Below are positions 51,010-60,883 of a DNA stretch of 64,000 nucleotides, piece by piece (the stretch's first letter is position 1; every line of letters starts with the position of its first letter). Below the pieces are notes generated by a model that saw only the letters and a program-made list of their open reading frames with translations, was not told the origin of the DNA and made no database searches. Both the position numbers and the translations under genes were made by a program. Location of the stretch: positions 1,631,281-1,695,280 of the forward strand of contig NZ_CH724107.1 of NCBI RefSeq assembly GCF_000153305.1, in the 5' to 3' direction. The DNA is from Oceanicola granulosus HTCC2516 (lineage in GTDB: Bacteria; Pseudomonadota; Alphaproteobacteria; Rhodobacterales; Rhodobacteraceae).

Positions 51010-52535
51010 GCGTCTCCTCCCGTGAGCTCGAGCGGCGCGGCGGGCCTGGCGGCGAGATCGGCCGTGCCCAGCGGCTCGGAGGGGCGGCCGAGCCGGTTGC
51101 GGATGACCCAGCGCAGCTCGCGCTCGGCCCGCGTGACGGCGACGTAGGCGAGGCGCTTCCAGAGCGGCTGGCCCGCCTCGATCCGCCCCATGCGCGAGGC
51201 GGCGTAGATGTCGGGGCCGAAGACCTGCACCGTGTCCCATTGCGAGCCCTGCGCCTTGTGGATCGTCACGGCGGCGCCGTGAAGGAACGTCGCCCCCATG
51301 GAGGCGGCGAAGGGGATGAACGGCTCCTCCTCGCCTTCCTTCTCGATCTTGACGATGCTCGCCGCCGAGACCTGCGGCTCCTCCGCGCCCACCACGTGCA
51401 GCCGCGAGAAGCCGGGCCGCCGGCCGGGGCCGAGATAGACCACCTGCGCCCCCTTGATCAGCCCGCGGGCCTCGAGGTCGAGCCGCTTCTTGCGATGCTT
51501 CAGCGGCAGCTCGATGCCGTCGCAGATCAGCGGCTCGCCCTCGAGCAGCTCGTCGACGGCCGCGCCGTAGGCGGCGCGGAAGGCGTGGATCAGGCGGATG
51601 CGCGTCGCGTTGCGCCAGACGAGGACGGGCGAGCGGGCCATCAGGTCGGCCTCCACCCGCGGCGCCCAGACGACGCGCTCGTCGCGGCCCGCGGCCTCCT
51701 CGATCATCCGCTCGAAGGCGTAGAAGTCGACGGCCGGATCGGCGAGCGCGTGGGCGAGGTCGAGGATCGGATTGTCCTCGGCCTGCCGGTGGATGCGGTG
51801 CAGTTCGAGCACGCGCTTCTCGGGCAGGCTCTCGAAGACCATCCCGCCGCTCGATTGCACGGGCGGCAGCTGCGCCGGGTCGCCGAACAGCAGCAGGGTC
51901 GGGAAGATCTCCTTGAGGTCCTCGAACTGCTTCTCGTCGAGCATGGAGCTTTCGTCGACGAAGCCGATATCGAGCGGCTCCTCGCGCCGCTTCCAGCCGG
52001 TGATGAAGTCCGATCCGCGCAGGCCCGCCGCCGCGAGCGCGGCCGGGACGGAGGCGTGGGACTGGTAGGAGGCGTGGGCGCGGTCGAGCGCGACGTCGGT
52101 GAGCCCCTCGATCGCCGGCCGCTCGCCATTGCCGGCCAGCCATTCGGCCACCTTCTCGAATTCCGGATCGTAGACCGGCGTGTAGAGGATGCGGTGGATC
52201 GTCGTGGCGGGCACGCCCCGCGTGCGCAAAACGCTCGCCGCCTTGTTCGTCGGCGCGAGGATCGCGAGCGTGCGCCGGTCCTTGCGCTTGCGGCCCTCCC
52301 AGTCTCCCGAGACGATGTCGACGCCGAGCGCGCGCATCGACTTGTAGAGTTCGGCGAGCAGCATCGTCTTGCCCGAGCCGGCCTTGCCGATGACCGCGAG
52401 CACGTTCTCCGCGCCGTCGCGGGGCGGTGTGAGGGTCTCGTCGGCGAGCGAGACGCCGGAAACCGCCAGCGCGTCGGAGATCGTGTCCCAGGCGACAGCC
52501 TGGTCGTCGGAGAATTGCAGGGCGGGCAGCGTCAT
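51006..52535 (-). CDS. RecD/Dda-like ATP-dependent DNA helicase
   Basis: A 509-residue SF1B-type helicase. Walker A is GKAGSGKTML near 50-59, motif Ia APTNKAASVL, Walker B IGFVDESSML, motif III LFGDPAQLPPV, motif V AVTIHKAQGSQWDTV, and motif VI YVAVTRAERELRW. All are intact. There is no RecBCD-type extra domain, so it resembles the phage Dda and stand-alone RecD-like helicases. It probably works 5' to 3' on single-stranded ends in repair or restart. It is translationally coupled to the SDR gene, a pairing without an obvious shared role. Confidence 0.87.
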   Translation of the reverse strand: MTLPALQFSDDQAVAWDTISDALAVSGVSLADETLTPPRDGAENVLAVIGKAGSGKTMLLAELYKSMRALGVDIVSGDWEGRKRKDRRTLAILAPTNKAASVLRTRGVPATTIHRILYTPVYDPEFEKVAEWLAGNGERPAIEGLTDVALDRAHASYQSHASVPAALAAAGLRGSDFITGWKRREEPLDIGFVDESSMLDEKQFEDLKEIFPTLLLFGDPAQLPPVQSSGGMVFESLPEKRVLELHRIHRQAEDNPILDLAHALADPAVDFYAFERMIEEAAGRDERVVWAPRVEADLMARSPVLVWRNATRIRLIHAFRAAYGAAVDELLEGEPLICDGIELPLKHRKKRLDLEARGLIKGAQVVYLGPGRRPGFSRLHVVGAEEPQVSAASIVKIEKEGEEEPFIPFAASMGATFLHGAAVTIHKAQGSQWDTVQVFGPDIYAASRMGRIEAGQPLWKRLAYVAVTRAERELRWVIRNRLGRPSEPLGTADLAARPAAPLELTGGDA

Positions 52536-52587
52536 GGCCGGCAGACTATCCCTGCCCTCGGGCGGGGGCCAGCGCCGATCGGCGCGG

Positions 52588-53355
52588 CTAACGCGGCGGT
52601 GCGGCGGCCGCGCCGCGCGTGCCGGGGCCCGCCGGCGCGGCCCCGACGACGATCAGCCCCTCCATCGCCGCCCGCGCGACGGCGTGGGTGGTGTTGGCGG
52701 CGCCGAGCTTGAAGCGGGCGCTCTCGATATAGGCCCGCAGCGTATGCTCCGAGATCGACAGGACATCCGCCACCCGGCCGCGGCCGTAGCCTTGCGCGAG
52801 GTACGTCAGCGCCTCGATCTCGCGCGGCGACAGGCTCCGCGACGGCGCGGGCAGCGTGGGGCCGGCGAGCTCCAGCGCCTTGCGGTTGAGATAGTGACCG
52901 ACGAGGATCAGGTCGGGCTGGCGCGCGGCGGTGAATTCGGCCCAGGCCGCGTCACTGGTGGTATCGGTGACGGAGAACAGCGCGAATTGGCCATTGGGCC
53001 CCCGAAGCGGAATGGAGAAGCCCTGGCTGCCGACGCCGTGATCGAGCGCGTCGCGGCGATAGGCGCGCGCTGCCTTGCCCGACCAGTCGAGCTCTTTCCA
53101 GTCGACCGGATCGAACCGGCGAAAGCCGTCGATGACGACCGGATCGATACGGCGATAGCACCGCCGATCGTATCGCCGCCGCCAATGCTTCGAATAGGTG
53201 CCACAACGATATTCTTCCCCTTCCGCCCGAAGCCAATGGTAAACGCAATGCCGAACGCGAAGCCGGTCGCGCATATGGCGCGTTAGCCGCTGCAGGTCTT
53301 CAAGCCGATCTGCCTCCTGCAAGCTTGCCAGAATGCCGTGCAATGTCTCTGCCAT
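52588..53355 (-). CDS. LuxR-family regulator with autoinducer-binding domain
   Basis: A 255-residue quorum-sensing-type regulator. The autoinducer-binding domain (about 10-165) keeps the ligand-pocket pattern: Y and W in CGTYSKHWRRRYDRR, the DP in RRIDPVVIDGF, and W in DPVDWKELDW. The C-terminal GerE-type helix-turn-helix spans about 180-245 (LSPREIEALTYLAQG ... LSISEHTLRAYIESARFKLG). No luxI is in view, so it may be an orphan (solo) receptor. The ATG at 53355 is preferred over an upstream TTG. A small conserved-looking gene overlaps its 5' end. Confidence 0.87.
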   Translation of the reverse strand: MAETLHGILASLQEADRLEDLQRLTRHMRDRLRVRHCVYHWLRAEGEEYRCGTYSKHWRRRYDRRCYRRIDPVVIDGFRRFDPVDWKELDWSGKAARAYRRDALDHGVGSQGFSIPLRGPNGQFALFSVTDTTSDAAWAEFTAARQPDLILVGHYLNRKALELAGPTLPAPSRSLSPREIEALTYLAQGYGRGRVADVLSISEHTLRAYIESARFKLGAANTTHAVARAAMEGLIVVGAAPAGPGTRGAAAAPPR

Positions 53356-53521
53356 CCCCGTACACCATGCGTGAAGCCTCCGACTTCCCCGGCCGCGCGC
53401 CGATTTCGGCCGCGGCAATTGACGAGGTCAATTCGAGCTGCTTCGAGAGCTCGCCCAGGTCATTTTCATCCGCGAAGGCTTTCAGATCGGCCAGGACGTC
53501 GAGAATCCACTTGTTGTTCAC
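53300..53521 (-). CDS. Small protein upstream of luxR, unknown
   Basis: A 73-residue protein. The first 40 residues are a well-formed helical unit (WILDVLADLKAFADENDLGELSKQLELTSSIAAAEI), and the rest is basic and probably disordered. I recall similar short genes in front of autoinducer-type luxR genes in Rhodobacterales, though I cannot check this. It overlaps the luxR start by 56 bases in another frame, so the two are probably translationally linked. Confidence 0.6.
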   Translation of the reverse strand: MNNKWILDVLADLKAFADENDLGELSKQLELTSSIAAAEIGARPGKSEASRMVYGDGRDIARHSGKLAGGRSA

Positions 53522-53682
53522 CGCTACACTCTCCGGCAGAAGTTAACGAAACATTACCAACCTAAGGTAGCACCGGCGGGCAAGCGCCTCCATTGGCCCT
53601 TTCGTCTCCGCCAGAAATGGGGAGGCATCGGCCGGCAAGTGTCTGGAATCGACCGCCAGCCATCGGCGGCGGAAACGGCGCG

Positions 53683-55041
53683 TTAACGAATGCGCAGGGC
53701 CGGTACATCCTCGAAATGGTGGCGGATCGAGTTGGCGTAGAAGGTCAGCACCGGCTCTGCGCTCGCGCTCGCCGCGTCGGCCTCGTCGACGAGCCCGCGG
53801 ATGCGCAGCCGCGACAGGCCCCGCTCCACCACCTCCGCCGCGCTGCCCGCCGCACGAGGCACGCCGGCCTCGTCCAGCACCGCCAGGTCGGCCGCGACCG
53901 CCTCGGCCAGGTCCGCGCCATGCGCGCCCCCGAGGAGCGCGCGCGAGACGAGCGGCACCGGGGGCGCGGGCATGCCGGCCGCAATGCGCCGCATCAGCTC
54001 GCGCCCGAGGTCGGCCACGTCCTCGCCCCGCGCCACCACCTCCGACAGCGCCAGCGGCGCGCCGAAGCTCACCCCGGCCTGGCCGAACTTCTTGAAGCGG
54101 CGGCTCAGGCGCTGGCCGAAATGCCGCCCCACCGTCCGCACGATCGCCAGCGGCGACACCCCGAACCGGCGCTCGCCGCGCTGCGCGGCGCGGATCAGCA
54201 CGCGGTCTTCCATCACGCGATCGTAGTTAAGCGCGACCGGCACGAAGACCACTTCGCGCCCGTCCGGATCGTAATCGTCGAGCAGGTAGCTCAGCAGCCC
54301 GAGCTTGGGCAGCGCCAGCCGCCCGTCGAGGCTCAGCCCGCCCTCCGGGAACAGCGCCTGCGTCACGCCGCCTTGCGTCGCCATCTGGATGTAGCGGGCC
54401 AGCACCTTGCGATACAGGGCATTGCGTGTCCGGCGGCGGATGAAGAACGCGCCCATCATTCGGATCATCGCCGACAGCGGCCAGACCCGCGCCCACTCGC
54501 CGACCGCGTAGGACAGCGGCGTCGCGCCGCTGACGAGGTAGGTGACGAGCACGTAGTCCATGTTGGAGCGATGGTTAATGACGAAGACCACCGTCGCGTC
54601 CGGATCGACCCCCTCGAGCGCGTCGCGGCCATAGCGGCCGATGCGCACGTTGTAGAGCGAGTTCGCCAGCCAGCGCGCGAGGCGGATACCGATCGAGAAG
54701 TAGGCGACGGCGGAGAAGCTCGGGACGATCTCGCGTGCGTAGCGCCGCGCCTGCTCGAACGCGACGTTCTCCGGCACGCCCTGCGCGGTGGCGTGCTCGA
54801 CGATCGCCTGGCTCACCTCCGGGTCGTAGATCAGCCGCTGGATCATGTCGTGCCGCCGCGCCAGCTTGAACGGCTGGATCGGGCGCACCAGCCTTGTATT
54901 GAGCCGCGCGACCAGCCGCTCGGCGCGCTTGCGGAAAAACCAGCGCACGGACGGAAACAGGAAGTGAGACGCGAAAGTGACGGCCGCGAACAACAGGATC
55001 AGCAGAAAGAGCCACAGCGGCAATGTCACGTCGCTTGTCAT
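53683..55041 (-). CDS. 1-acyl-glycerol-3-phosphate / glycerol-3-phosphate acyltransferase
   Basis: A 452-residue PlsB/PlsC-superfamily enzyme with an N-terminal membrane anchor (about 7-28, LPLWLFLLILLFAAVTFASHFL). Motif I is NHRSNMD (HX4D), motif II GAFFIRRRTRNALYRKVL, motif III LFPEGGLSLDGRL, and motif IV VVFVPVALNYDR. These place it with the glycerol-3-phosphate acyltransferase group that acts in phospholipid synthesis at the inner membrane. ATG 55041 is chosen because it starts right before the anchor; no strong ribosome site is visible. Confidence 0.85.
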   Translation of the reverse strand: MTSDVTLPLWLFLLILLFAAVTFASHFLFPSVRWFFRKRAERLVARLNTRLVRPIQPFKLARRHDMIQRLIYDPEVSQAIVEHATAQGVPENVAFEQARRYAREIVPSFSAVAYFSIGIRLARWLANSLYNVRIGRYGRDALEGVDPDATVVFVINHRSNMDYVLVTYLVSGATPLSYAVGEWARVWPLSAMIRMMGAFFIRRRTRNALYRKVLARYIQMATQGGVTQALFPEGGLSLDGRLALPKLGLLSYLLDDYDPDGREVVFVPVALNYDRVMEDRVLIRAAQRGERRFGVSPLAIVRTVGRHFGQRLSRRFKKFGQAGVSFGAPLALSEVVARGEDVADLGRELMRRIAAGMPAPPVPLVSRALLGGAHGADLAEAVAADLAVLDEAGVPRAAGSAAEVVERGLSRLRIRGLVDEADAASASAEPVLTFYANSIRHHFEDVPALRIR

Positions 55042-55319
55042 GGCGGGCAAAATCGCAGGAGTGCCGGGCGGTGTAAATGGACGATCTGGGACTACCGAAA
55101 CGTCCACGATATGGATCGCCACCGTATCAAAATGGCACAGGCGGAATGTCTGACTTTCCCCGAATAGCGCTCATTCCGCCCCTATTGCGCGAGAAAGGAA
55201 TTGCCGAGCCGAAGGAGGCACGGTATCGTGCAATACCGGCGTTAAGATGGGCGCCTCCCGCGCGGCACTTTACAACTCTTGGGAATTGCGCCGCTCCGGA
55301 ATGCAACTGAATTAGGATA

Positions 55320-55649
55320 ATGGACCCTATGACTGACCTGTCAGACATGACGCGGAAAGACCTCGAAGCTCTCAAGCGCGACATCGATCGTCAGCTCGAG
55401 AAGCTCGCCAAGGACGAGCGCAAGCTCGCGCTCGAGGCGGCCGAGAAAGCGGCGCGGGAGCACGGGTATTCCCTCTCCGAATTGACCGCGGCCGGTGGTG
55501 CGAAGAAGGGCAAGTCCGGTTCGGTCAATCCGCCCAAATACCGCAATCCCGACAATCCCGACCAGACCTGGACGGGCAAGGGCCGCCGCCCCGACTGGAT
55601 CAAGGCTGCCGAGGCCAAGGGCGTCGATATCTCCACGATGCAGATCTGA
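55320..55649 (+). CDS. H-NS family nucleoid-associated protein (HvrA-like)
   Basis: A 109-residue H-NS-type protein. The N-terminal coiled coil (about 10-48, [31 protein letters not shown]) mediates oligomerisation. The C-terminal domain holds the DNA-binding block [20 protein letters not shown] (about 74-93). In Rhodobacter the relative HvrA regulates photosynthesis and nitrogen-fixation genes. A second ATG (55329) would shorten it by three residues. It overlaps deoD by one base. The 278-bp region upstream is AT-richer than its surroundings and should contain the promoter. Confidence 0.9.
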   Translation: MDPMTDLSDMTRKDLEALKRDIDRQLEKLAKDERKLALEAAEKAAREHGYSLSELTAAGGAKKGKSGSVNPPKYRNPDNPDQTWTGKGRRPDWIKAAEAKGVDISTMQI

Positions 55650-56353
55650 TGACGATCCATATCGGCGCCAAGCCCGGCCAGATCGCGGAAACGGTTCTGA
55701 TGCCGGGCGATCCCTACCGCGCCCGGTGGGCGGCGGAGACATTTCTCGACGCGCCCGAACTGGTCAATGAAGTCCGCGGAATGCTGGGATATACCGGGAC
55801 GTGGCGCGGCAATCGCGTCACGATCCAGGGGTCCGGCATGGGCATGCCGTCGCTGTCGATCTACGCCAACGAGCTGATCCGCGATTACGGCGCCCAGACG
55901 CTGATCCGCATCGGCTCGTGCGGCGGGATGCAGGAGAAGGTGAAGGTGCGCGACATCGTCATCGCGATGAGCGCGAGCAGCATCTCCACCCCCTCGCTCG
56001 GCATCTTCAAGGAGTTCAACTTCGCCCCCTGCGCCGACTGGTCGCTGCTGAGCGCTGCCCACGCGGCCGCCCAGACGCGCGATGTCGGGGTCCATGTCGG
56101 CGGCATCTACTCGGCGGACGTGTTCTACGACGAGCGCCCCGACCTCAACGAGCAGATGACCCGGCACGGCATCCTCGGGGTCGAGATGGAAGCGGCGGAG
56201 CTCTACAACCTCGCCGCCCGCCACGGCCGGCGCGCGCTGGCGATCCTGACCGTGTCCGACCACCTGATTACCGGCGAGGCCCTGCCCTCGGAGCAGCGCG
56301 AGCGCTCGTTCGGGGACATGGTCGAGATCGCGCTCGAGGCGGCCTTCGCCTGA
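55649..56353 (+). CDS. deoD: Purine-nucleoside phosphorylase, DeoD type
   Basis: A 234-residue trimer-of-dimers type phosphorylase, of normal length. It cleaves purine (deoxy)ribonucleosides with phosphate to give the base and (deoxy)ribose 1-phosphate. The phosphate-binding MPGDPYRA is near 18-25, [15 protein letters not shown] near 64, RIGSCGGM near 87, and VEMEAAELY plus the catalytic aspartate in LTVSDHL near 202. It could deliver deoxyribose 1-phosphate towards DeoC, encoded 30 kb away. Start overlaps the H-NS gene stop by one base. Confidence 0.93.
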   Translation: MTIHIGAKPGQIAETVLMPGDPYRARWAAETFLDAPELVNEVRGMLGYTGTWRGNRVTIQGSGMGMPSLSIYANELIRDYGAQTLIRIGSCGGMQEKVKVRDIVIAMSASSISTPSLGIFKEFNFAPCADWSLLSAAHAAAQTRDVGVHVGGIYSADVFYDERPDLNEQMTRHGILGVEMEAAELYNLAARHGRRALAILTVSDHLITGEALPSEQRERSFGDMVEIALEAAFA

Positions 56354-56358
56354 GCCGC

Positions 56359-57204
56359 CTAGCGGCCGTGCGAGCCGCCATAGGGGTTGCGTTCGGGCGG
56401 CTGCCAGCCCCCGAGCGCACCCTCCTCCGGGGCCCAGACCTCCATCAGCAACGGATGACACTGCGCCACGTCGCTGGTGTGCTCGGCGGCACAGTCGCCG
56501 CCCGGGCAGGCGCTCAGCACGGCGCGCAGGTCGATCTCCGCGAACAGCGTCAGGTGGTCTCCCGGCCGCACCGGGCTCGCCTTCATGAAGTACCGCCCTT
56601 CGGCGTCGAAGCCGGTGCACATGAAGACGTTGAGCACGTCGTGCACGTGCGCCTCCGCCGCCTCCAGCGACAGCCCGGCATCGTCGGCAAGCGCGCGGGT
56701 GAGGTTGGAATGGCAGCAATGGTGGTAGTCGCCGCGCCCGAGCAGGCGGCCGGTATAGGGGTCGCAGCGGGTGCCGATGACGTCGTGCACGCGCCCGCCG
56801 AAGGCATCGGTGCCGTACCAGCCGAGGCTGTCCTCCACGATCGTCGCCATCGGCCGCAGGTGCGGCAGGCACGACCAGAGCCTGTCGCCGAGGCCGACAT
56901 GGGTGCCGTGGAGCGCGCGGGTCTTGCCGGAGTAGAAGCGCTCGGAGAGGTCGTCGCGGTGGAACAGGTTGAGGTCGCCCACCTGCGGCCCCTCGACGGA
57001 CACGATGCGCAGGAACTGCCCCGCCTCGAGGCTTACCGCCGCCGCGTCGCGCGGGGCGACGCGCACCTCGTCCACCTTGCGCGCGCCCGCGAGCGCCGTG
57101 CCGTAGAGCGCCAGCGGCGGCGGCGGCAGGCTGTCGGCGGGGTAGACGAGCACCGGCGCCACCGCCCGGCGGGCGGCGGCATCGGCGGGGGCGTCGTCGC
57201 TCAC
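56359..57204 (-). CDS. DUF1989 (urea-carboxylase-associated type) protein
   Basis: A 281-residue protein. The DUF1989 core shows GQFLRIVSVEGPQVGDLNLFH near 61, the active-site-like GTRCDPYTG, HHCCHSNLTRAL and HVHDVLNVFMCTGFD. The histidines and cysteines in these blocks may bind metal. Members are found beside urea carboxylase and in other nitrogen-compound pathways, but none of those genes is here. It precedes sdhB in the convergent-free minus-strand group, 11 bases downstream of it, so it could be the last gene of the sdh operon. Confidence 0.82.
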   Translation of the reverse strand: MSDDAPADAAARRAVAPVLVYPADSLPPPPLALYGTALAGARKVDEVRVAPRDAAAVSLEAGQFLRIVSVEGPQVGDLNLFHRDDLSERFYSGKTRALHGTHVGLGDRLWSCLPHLRPMATIVEDSLGWYGTDAFGGRVHDVIGTRCDPYTGRLLGRGDYHHCCHSNLTRALADDAGLSLEAAEAHVHDVLNVFMCTGFDAEGRYFMKASPVRPGDHLTLFAEIDLRAVLSACPGGDCAAEHTSDVAQCHPLLMEVWAPEEGALGGWQPPERNPYGGSHGR

Positions 57205-57214
57205 GGCGCGGCCC

Positions 57215-57997
57215 TCAAACGGCGCGCTCGACCATCAGCTTCTTGATGTGCTGGATCGCCCGCGCCGGATTGAGCCCCTTGGGGCAGGTCTTGGCGCAGT
57301 TCATGATCGTGTGGCAGCGATAGAGCTTGAACGGGTCCTCGAGCTGGTCGAGCCGCTCGCCCGTCGCCTCGTCGCGGCTGTCGACGATCCAGCGATAGGC
57401 GTTGAGCAGCGCCGCCGGGCCGAGGAACTTGTCGCCGTTCCACCAGTAGGAGGGGCACGCCGTGGAGCAGGAGGCGCACATGACGCACTCATAGAGGCCG
57501 TCGAGCTTCTTGCGGTCCTCGATGGACTGCTTCCACTCCTTCGCCGGCCGGTTCGTCTTGGTCTCGAGCCAGGGCATGATCGCGGCGTGCTGGGCGTAGA
57601 AGTGGGTCAGGTCGGGGATCAGGTCCTTCACCACCGGCATGTGCGGCAGCGGGTAGATCTTGATCTCGTCGCCGCCGATCTCGTCCATGCCGTAGATGCA
57701 GGCCAGCGTGTTGATCCCGTCGATGTTCATCGCGCAGGAGCCGCAGATGCCTTCCCGGCAGGAGCGCCGGAAGGTCAGGGTCGGGTCGATCTCGGTCTTG
57801 ATCTTGATCAGCGCGTCGAGAACCATCGGCCCGCAGCTGTCCATGTCCACCCAGTAGGTGTCGAGCCGCGGGTTCTTCCCGTCATCGGGATTCCAGCGGT
57901 AGATCGTGACCTTGCGCAGGTTGGTCGCCCCCTCGGGCTTGGGCCAGGTCTTGCCGACCGTGATCCGGCTGTTCTTGGGGAGGGTGAATTCGACCAT
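57215..57997 (-). CDS. sdhB: Succinate dehydrogenase iron-sulfur subunit
   Basis: A 260-residue SdhB. Ferredoxin-like cysteines for the 2Fe-2S cluster are in [22 protein letters not shown]. The 4Fe-4S and 3Fe-4S ligands are in [17 protein letters not shown] and [17 protein letters not shown]. It passes electrons from the SdhA flavin to quinone at the inner membrane. Two small lipoprotein genes lie between it and sdhA. Confidence 0.96.
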   Translation of the reverse strand: MVEFTLPKNSRITVGKTWPKPEGATNLRKVTIYRWNPDDGKNPRLDTYWVDMDSCGPMVLDALIKIKTEIDPTLTFRRSCREGICGSCAMNIDGINTLACIYGMDEIGGDEIKIYPLPHMPVVKDLIPDLTHFYAQHAAIMPWLETKTNRPAKEWKQSIEDRKKLDGLYECVMCASCSTACPSYWWNGDKFLGPAALLNAYRWIVDSRDEATGERLDQLEDPFKLYRCHTIMNCAKTCPKGLNPARAIQHIKKLMVERAV

Positions 57998-58027
57998 GAG
58001 TGTATCCCGTTAAGGCTGGCGCGGCGC

Positions 58028-58366
58028 TCAGACGTTGGCCGCGGTCGCGCAGGCGACGGTTTCTGGACGGGCCAGGATGTCGGCGATCAGCAGCACGACA
58101 TCGGGGTTCGGATCGGAGGGCACGGCGCCGGCGATGGTGACGAGCTCGGCGGTGGCGGCGTTGGTCATCACGCACTCGGCCACGGCGGAGCCGAGCGCGC
58201 CGGGCACCTGCTCGCTCACCACGGCGGCGACGACGGGGCGTGCCTCGGACGGGTCCGGCGGCGCCGTTACCGTGACGGTACGCGGCGCGAGGTCGTCGCC
58301 GGGCGCGGGGGCCGCGCAGGCGGCGAGCAGGACGAGGGGGGCGAGCGGAACGAGGCGGGACAGCAT
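58028..58366 (-). CDS. Small lipoprotein between sdhA and sdhB (second)
   Basis: A 112-residue protein with a lipobox: LVLLAACAAP places the lipid-modified cysteine near residue 17. The mature part alternates valine-rich strands (RPVVAAVVSEQVP, ELVTIAGAVPSDPNPDVVLLIADIL) and holds two further cysteines (ECVM, VACA) that could form a disulfide. ACAGGAG precedes the ATG at 58366. No family is recognised. It lies 30 bases upstream of sdhB, inside the sdh operon. Confidence 0.72.
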   Translation of the reverse strand: MLSRLVPLAPLVLLAACAAPAPGDDLAPRTVTVTAPPDPSEARPVVAAVVSEQVPGALGSAVAECVMTNAATAELVTIAGAVPSDPNPDVVLLIADILARPETVACATAANV

Positions 58367-58380
58367 GGATGGCACTCCTG

Positions 58381-58674
58381 TCATTGGCGCAGCCGCGGCG
58401 GACGCACCGGCGGCTGTCCCGTCAGATCGTAGACGCAGCTGTCGTAGACTTCCAAGGGATCGCGGCCGCGCAGGTAGTCGGAGGTGACGCCGATCCGGGC
58501 CGACGCGAAGCCCCCGGTGCGCGAGTTCGCGCCGATGGTGACGCCGCCCGTCGGCCCCTGTGCCGCCGCCGCCCGCTCCTCGCAGACCTGGGCCGCGCGC
58601 AGCGGCGAGGGCGGACTGCACCCCGTCAGCACGGCCGCCGCCAGACCGGCGCAGAGGACCCCGGCGCGCCGCAT
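58381..58674 (-). CDS. Small lipoprotein between sdhA and sdhB (first)
   Basis: A 97-residue protein with signal peptide and lipobox (AAAVLTGCSPP; cysteine near residue 19). The mature part contains two cysteines (AAQVCEERA, YDSCVYDLTG) and a glycine-rich middle (GGVTIGANSRTGGFASARIGVTSDYL). Its start overlaps the sdhA stop by one base, so expression is tied to sdhA. No family or function is known; a role at the outer face of the membrane unrelated to electron transfer is possible. Confidence 0.72.
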   Translation of the reverse strand: MRRAGVLCAGLAAAVLTGCSPPSPLRAAQVCEERAAAAQGPTGGVTIGANSRTGGFASARIGVTSDYLRGRDPLEVYDSCVYDLTGQPPVRPPRLRQ

Positions 58675-60479
58675 CAGTAGACGCGCGCCTTCGGCGCGAT
58701 CTTCTTGAGGTCGATCCCGCCCTCGTCCTCGGCCGTCAGCGGATCGAGGTGCACGGGCCGGTAGTCGAGCGTGACCTTCGCCCCGTCGACCCGGGCCAGC
58801 GAGTGCTTGCGCCAGGTCTCGTCGTCGCGGTCCGGGTAGTCCTCGTGGGCGTGCGCCCCGCGGCTCTCCTTGCGCGCCTCGGCGGCGACGACGGTGGCGA
58901 GCGCGTTGGGCATCAGGTTGGCGAGTTCGAGCGTCTCCATCAGGTCGGAGTTCCAGACGAGGCTGCGGTCGGTCACCTTCACGTCGTCGAGCTTGCCGGC
59001 GATCTTCTCCATCTTGTCGACGCCCTCGGCGAGGGTCTTGTCGGTGCGGAACACCGCCGCGTCGGACTGCATCGCGCGCTGCATCTCGAGGCGCAGCTCG
59101 GCGGTGGGGGTGCCGCCATCGGCGTGGCGGAAGCCATCGAAGCGCTCGAACGCGGCGTCGATGGCGGCCCTGGGCGGCGGGGCGACACTGATGTGGGGGT
59201 CGACGACCTTGCCCGCCCGGATCGCGGCGGCGCGGCCGAAGACCACCAGGTCGATCAGCGAGTTGGAGCCCAGCCGATTGGCCCCGTGCACCGAGGCACA
59301 GCCCGCTTCGCCCACCGCCATCAGGCCCGGCGCGATGGCGTCGGGATCGTCGGCGGTCGGGTTCAGCACCTCGCCCCAGTAATTGGTCGGGATGCCGCCC
59401 ATGTTGTAGTGCACCGTCGGCAGCACCGGGATCGGCTCCTTGGTGAGATCGACGCCGGCGAAGATGCGGGCGCTCTCGGAGATGCCGGGCAGCCGCTCGG
59501 CCAGGGTCTCGGGCGGCAGGTGGTTGAGGTGCAGGTGGATGTGGTCGCCGTCGGGCCCGACGCCGCGGCCCTCGCGGATCTCGAGCGTCATGCAGCGGCT
59601 TACCACGTCGCGGCTGGCGAGGTCCTTGTAGGTGGGGGCGTAACGCTCCATGAAGCGCTCGCCCTCGGAATTGGTCAGGTAGCCGCCCTCGCCGCGGGCG
59701 CCCTCGGTGATCAGGCAGCCCGAGCCGTAGATGCCGGTCGGGTGGAACTGCACGAACTCCATGTCCTGCAGCGGCAGCCCGGCACGCGCGATCATGCCGC
59801 CGCCGTCACCGGTGCAGGTATGGGCGGAGGTGGCCGAGAAGTAGGCGCGGCCGTAGCCGCCGGTCGCGAGCACCACCATCTTGGCGGCGAAGACGTGCAT
59901 GGTGCCGTCGTCGAGCTTCCACGCCAGCACGCCTCGGCACTGGCCGTCCTCGCTCATCAGCAGATCAATGGCGAAGTACTCGATGTAGAACTCGGCCTGC
60001 TCCTTGAGGCTCTGGCCGTAGAGCGTGTGCAGGATCGCGTGACCGGTGCGGTCGGCGGCGGCGCAGGTGCGCTGCACCGGCGGGCCCTCGCCGAACTCGG
60101 TGGTGTGGCCGCCGAAGGGGCGCTGGTAGATCTTGCCCTCCTCGGTGCGGCTGAAGGGCACGCCGTAATGCTCGAGCTCGTAGACCGCCTTGGGCGCCTC
60201 GCGGGCGAGGTATTCCATCGCGTCGGTGTCGCCGAGCCAGTCGGAGCCCTTCACGGTGTCGTACATGTGCCACTGCCAGTTGTCGGGGCCCATGTTGGAC
60301 AGCGACGCGGCGATGCCGCCCTGGGCGGCGACGGTGTGGGAGCGGGTCGGAAACACCTTGGTGATGCAGGCGGTGCGCAGTCCCTGCTCGGCCATCCCCA
60401 GCGTCGCGCGGAGCCCGGCGCCGCCGGCGCCCACCACCACGACGTCGTATTCGTGAGTCTCGTATTCGTATGCGGCCAT
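58674..60479 (-). CDS. sdhA: Succinate dehydrogenase flavoprotein subunit
   Basis: A 601-residue SdhA. FAD-binding motif [20 protein letters not shown] at about 14-33, the covalent-flavin histidine in [10 protein letters not shown], and substrate and catalytic blocks [22 protein letters not shown] and [19 protein letters not shown]. It oxidises succinate to fumarate in the TCA cycle. It lies 21 bases after sdhD. Confidence 0.97.
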   Translation of the reverse strand: MAAYEYETHEYDVVVVGAGGAGLRATLGMAEQGLRTACITKVFPTRSHTVAAQGGIAASLSNMGPDNWQWHMYDTVKGSDWLGDTDAMEYLAREAPKAVYELEHYGVPFSRTEEGKIYQRPFGGHTTEFGEGPPVQRTCAAADRTGHAILHTLYGQSLKEQAEFYIEYFAIDLLMSEDGQCRGVLAWKLDDGTMHVFAAKMVVLATGGYGRAYFSATSAHTCTGDGGGMIARAGLPLQDMEFVQFHPTGIYGSGCLITEGARGEGGYLTNSEGERFMERYAPTYKDLASRDVVSRCMTLEIREGRGVGPDGDHIHLHLNHLPPETLAERLPGISESARIFAGVDLTKEPIPVLPTVHYNMGGIPTNYWGEVLNPTADDPDAIAPGLMAVGEAGCASVHGANRLGSNSLIDLVVFGRAAAIRAGKVVDPHISVAPPPRAAIDAAFERFDGFRHADGGTPTAELRLEMQRAMQSDAAVFRTDKTLAEGVDKMEKIAGKLDDVKVTDRSLVWNSDLMETLELANLMPNALATVVAAEARKESRGAHAHEDYPDRDDETWRKHSLARVDGAKVTLDYRPVHLDPLTAEDEGGIDLKKIAPKARVY

Positions 60480-60500
60480 GCGGACGGCTCTCCTGACGGA

Positions 60501-60872
60501 TTAGAGGGCGAGGCGGGCGATGGCGAAGACGCCCGCGGCGAGCGCGGCGTAGCTCAGGCAGGCCGTGCCGACGATCAGCGCCTTGCGGGTCAGCCCGCGG
60601 GTGTAGTCGTCGATCAGGATCTGCACGCCGCCGCGGAAATGGAGCAGCCCCACCGCGATGGTGAGCAGCGCGACGATGGCCGGGAACGGCCGGTGGTAGT
60701 AGACCACCGCCTCCTCGTAGCCCATGCCCAGCGCGCCGCCGAAGGTGAAGATGAACAGCACCACGAGGACGACCAGCGCCGCCGACGACAGCGACATCTG
60801 CCAGTGCTTCTCGGTGCCGCGCTTGGCCGAGCCGAGGCCCGAGGCGCGCTTGCGGTCGGTGATGTAGGGCAT
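60501..60872 (-). CDS. sdhD: Succinate dehydrogenase membrane anchor subunit
   Basis: A 123-residue membrane protein with three helices: about 31-50 (SSAALVVLVVLFIFTFGGAL), 62-80 (PFPAIVALLTIAVGLLHFRGG) and 95-120. LHFRGGVQILIDDY matches the family pattern of a haem-ligand histidine followed by G-x-Q-x-I-x-x-D-Y. It anchors SdhAB with SdhC and helps form the quinone site. The start (MPYITDRKRASGLG) lies 11 bases after sdhC. Confidence 0.93.
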   Translation of the reverse strand: MPYITDRKRASGLGSAKRGTEKHWQMSLSSAALVVLVVLFIFTFGGALGMGYEEAVVYYHRPFPAIVALLTIAVGLLHFRGGVQILIDDYTRGLTRKALIVGTACLSYAALAAGVFAIARLAL

Positions 60873-60883
60873 GGTCGGCTCCC

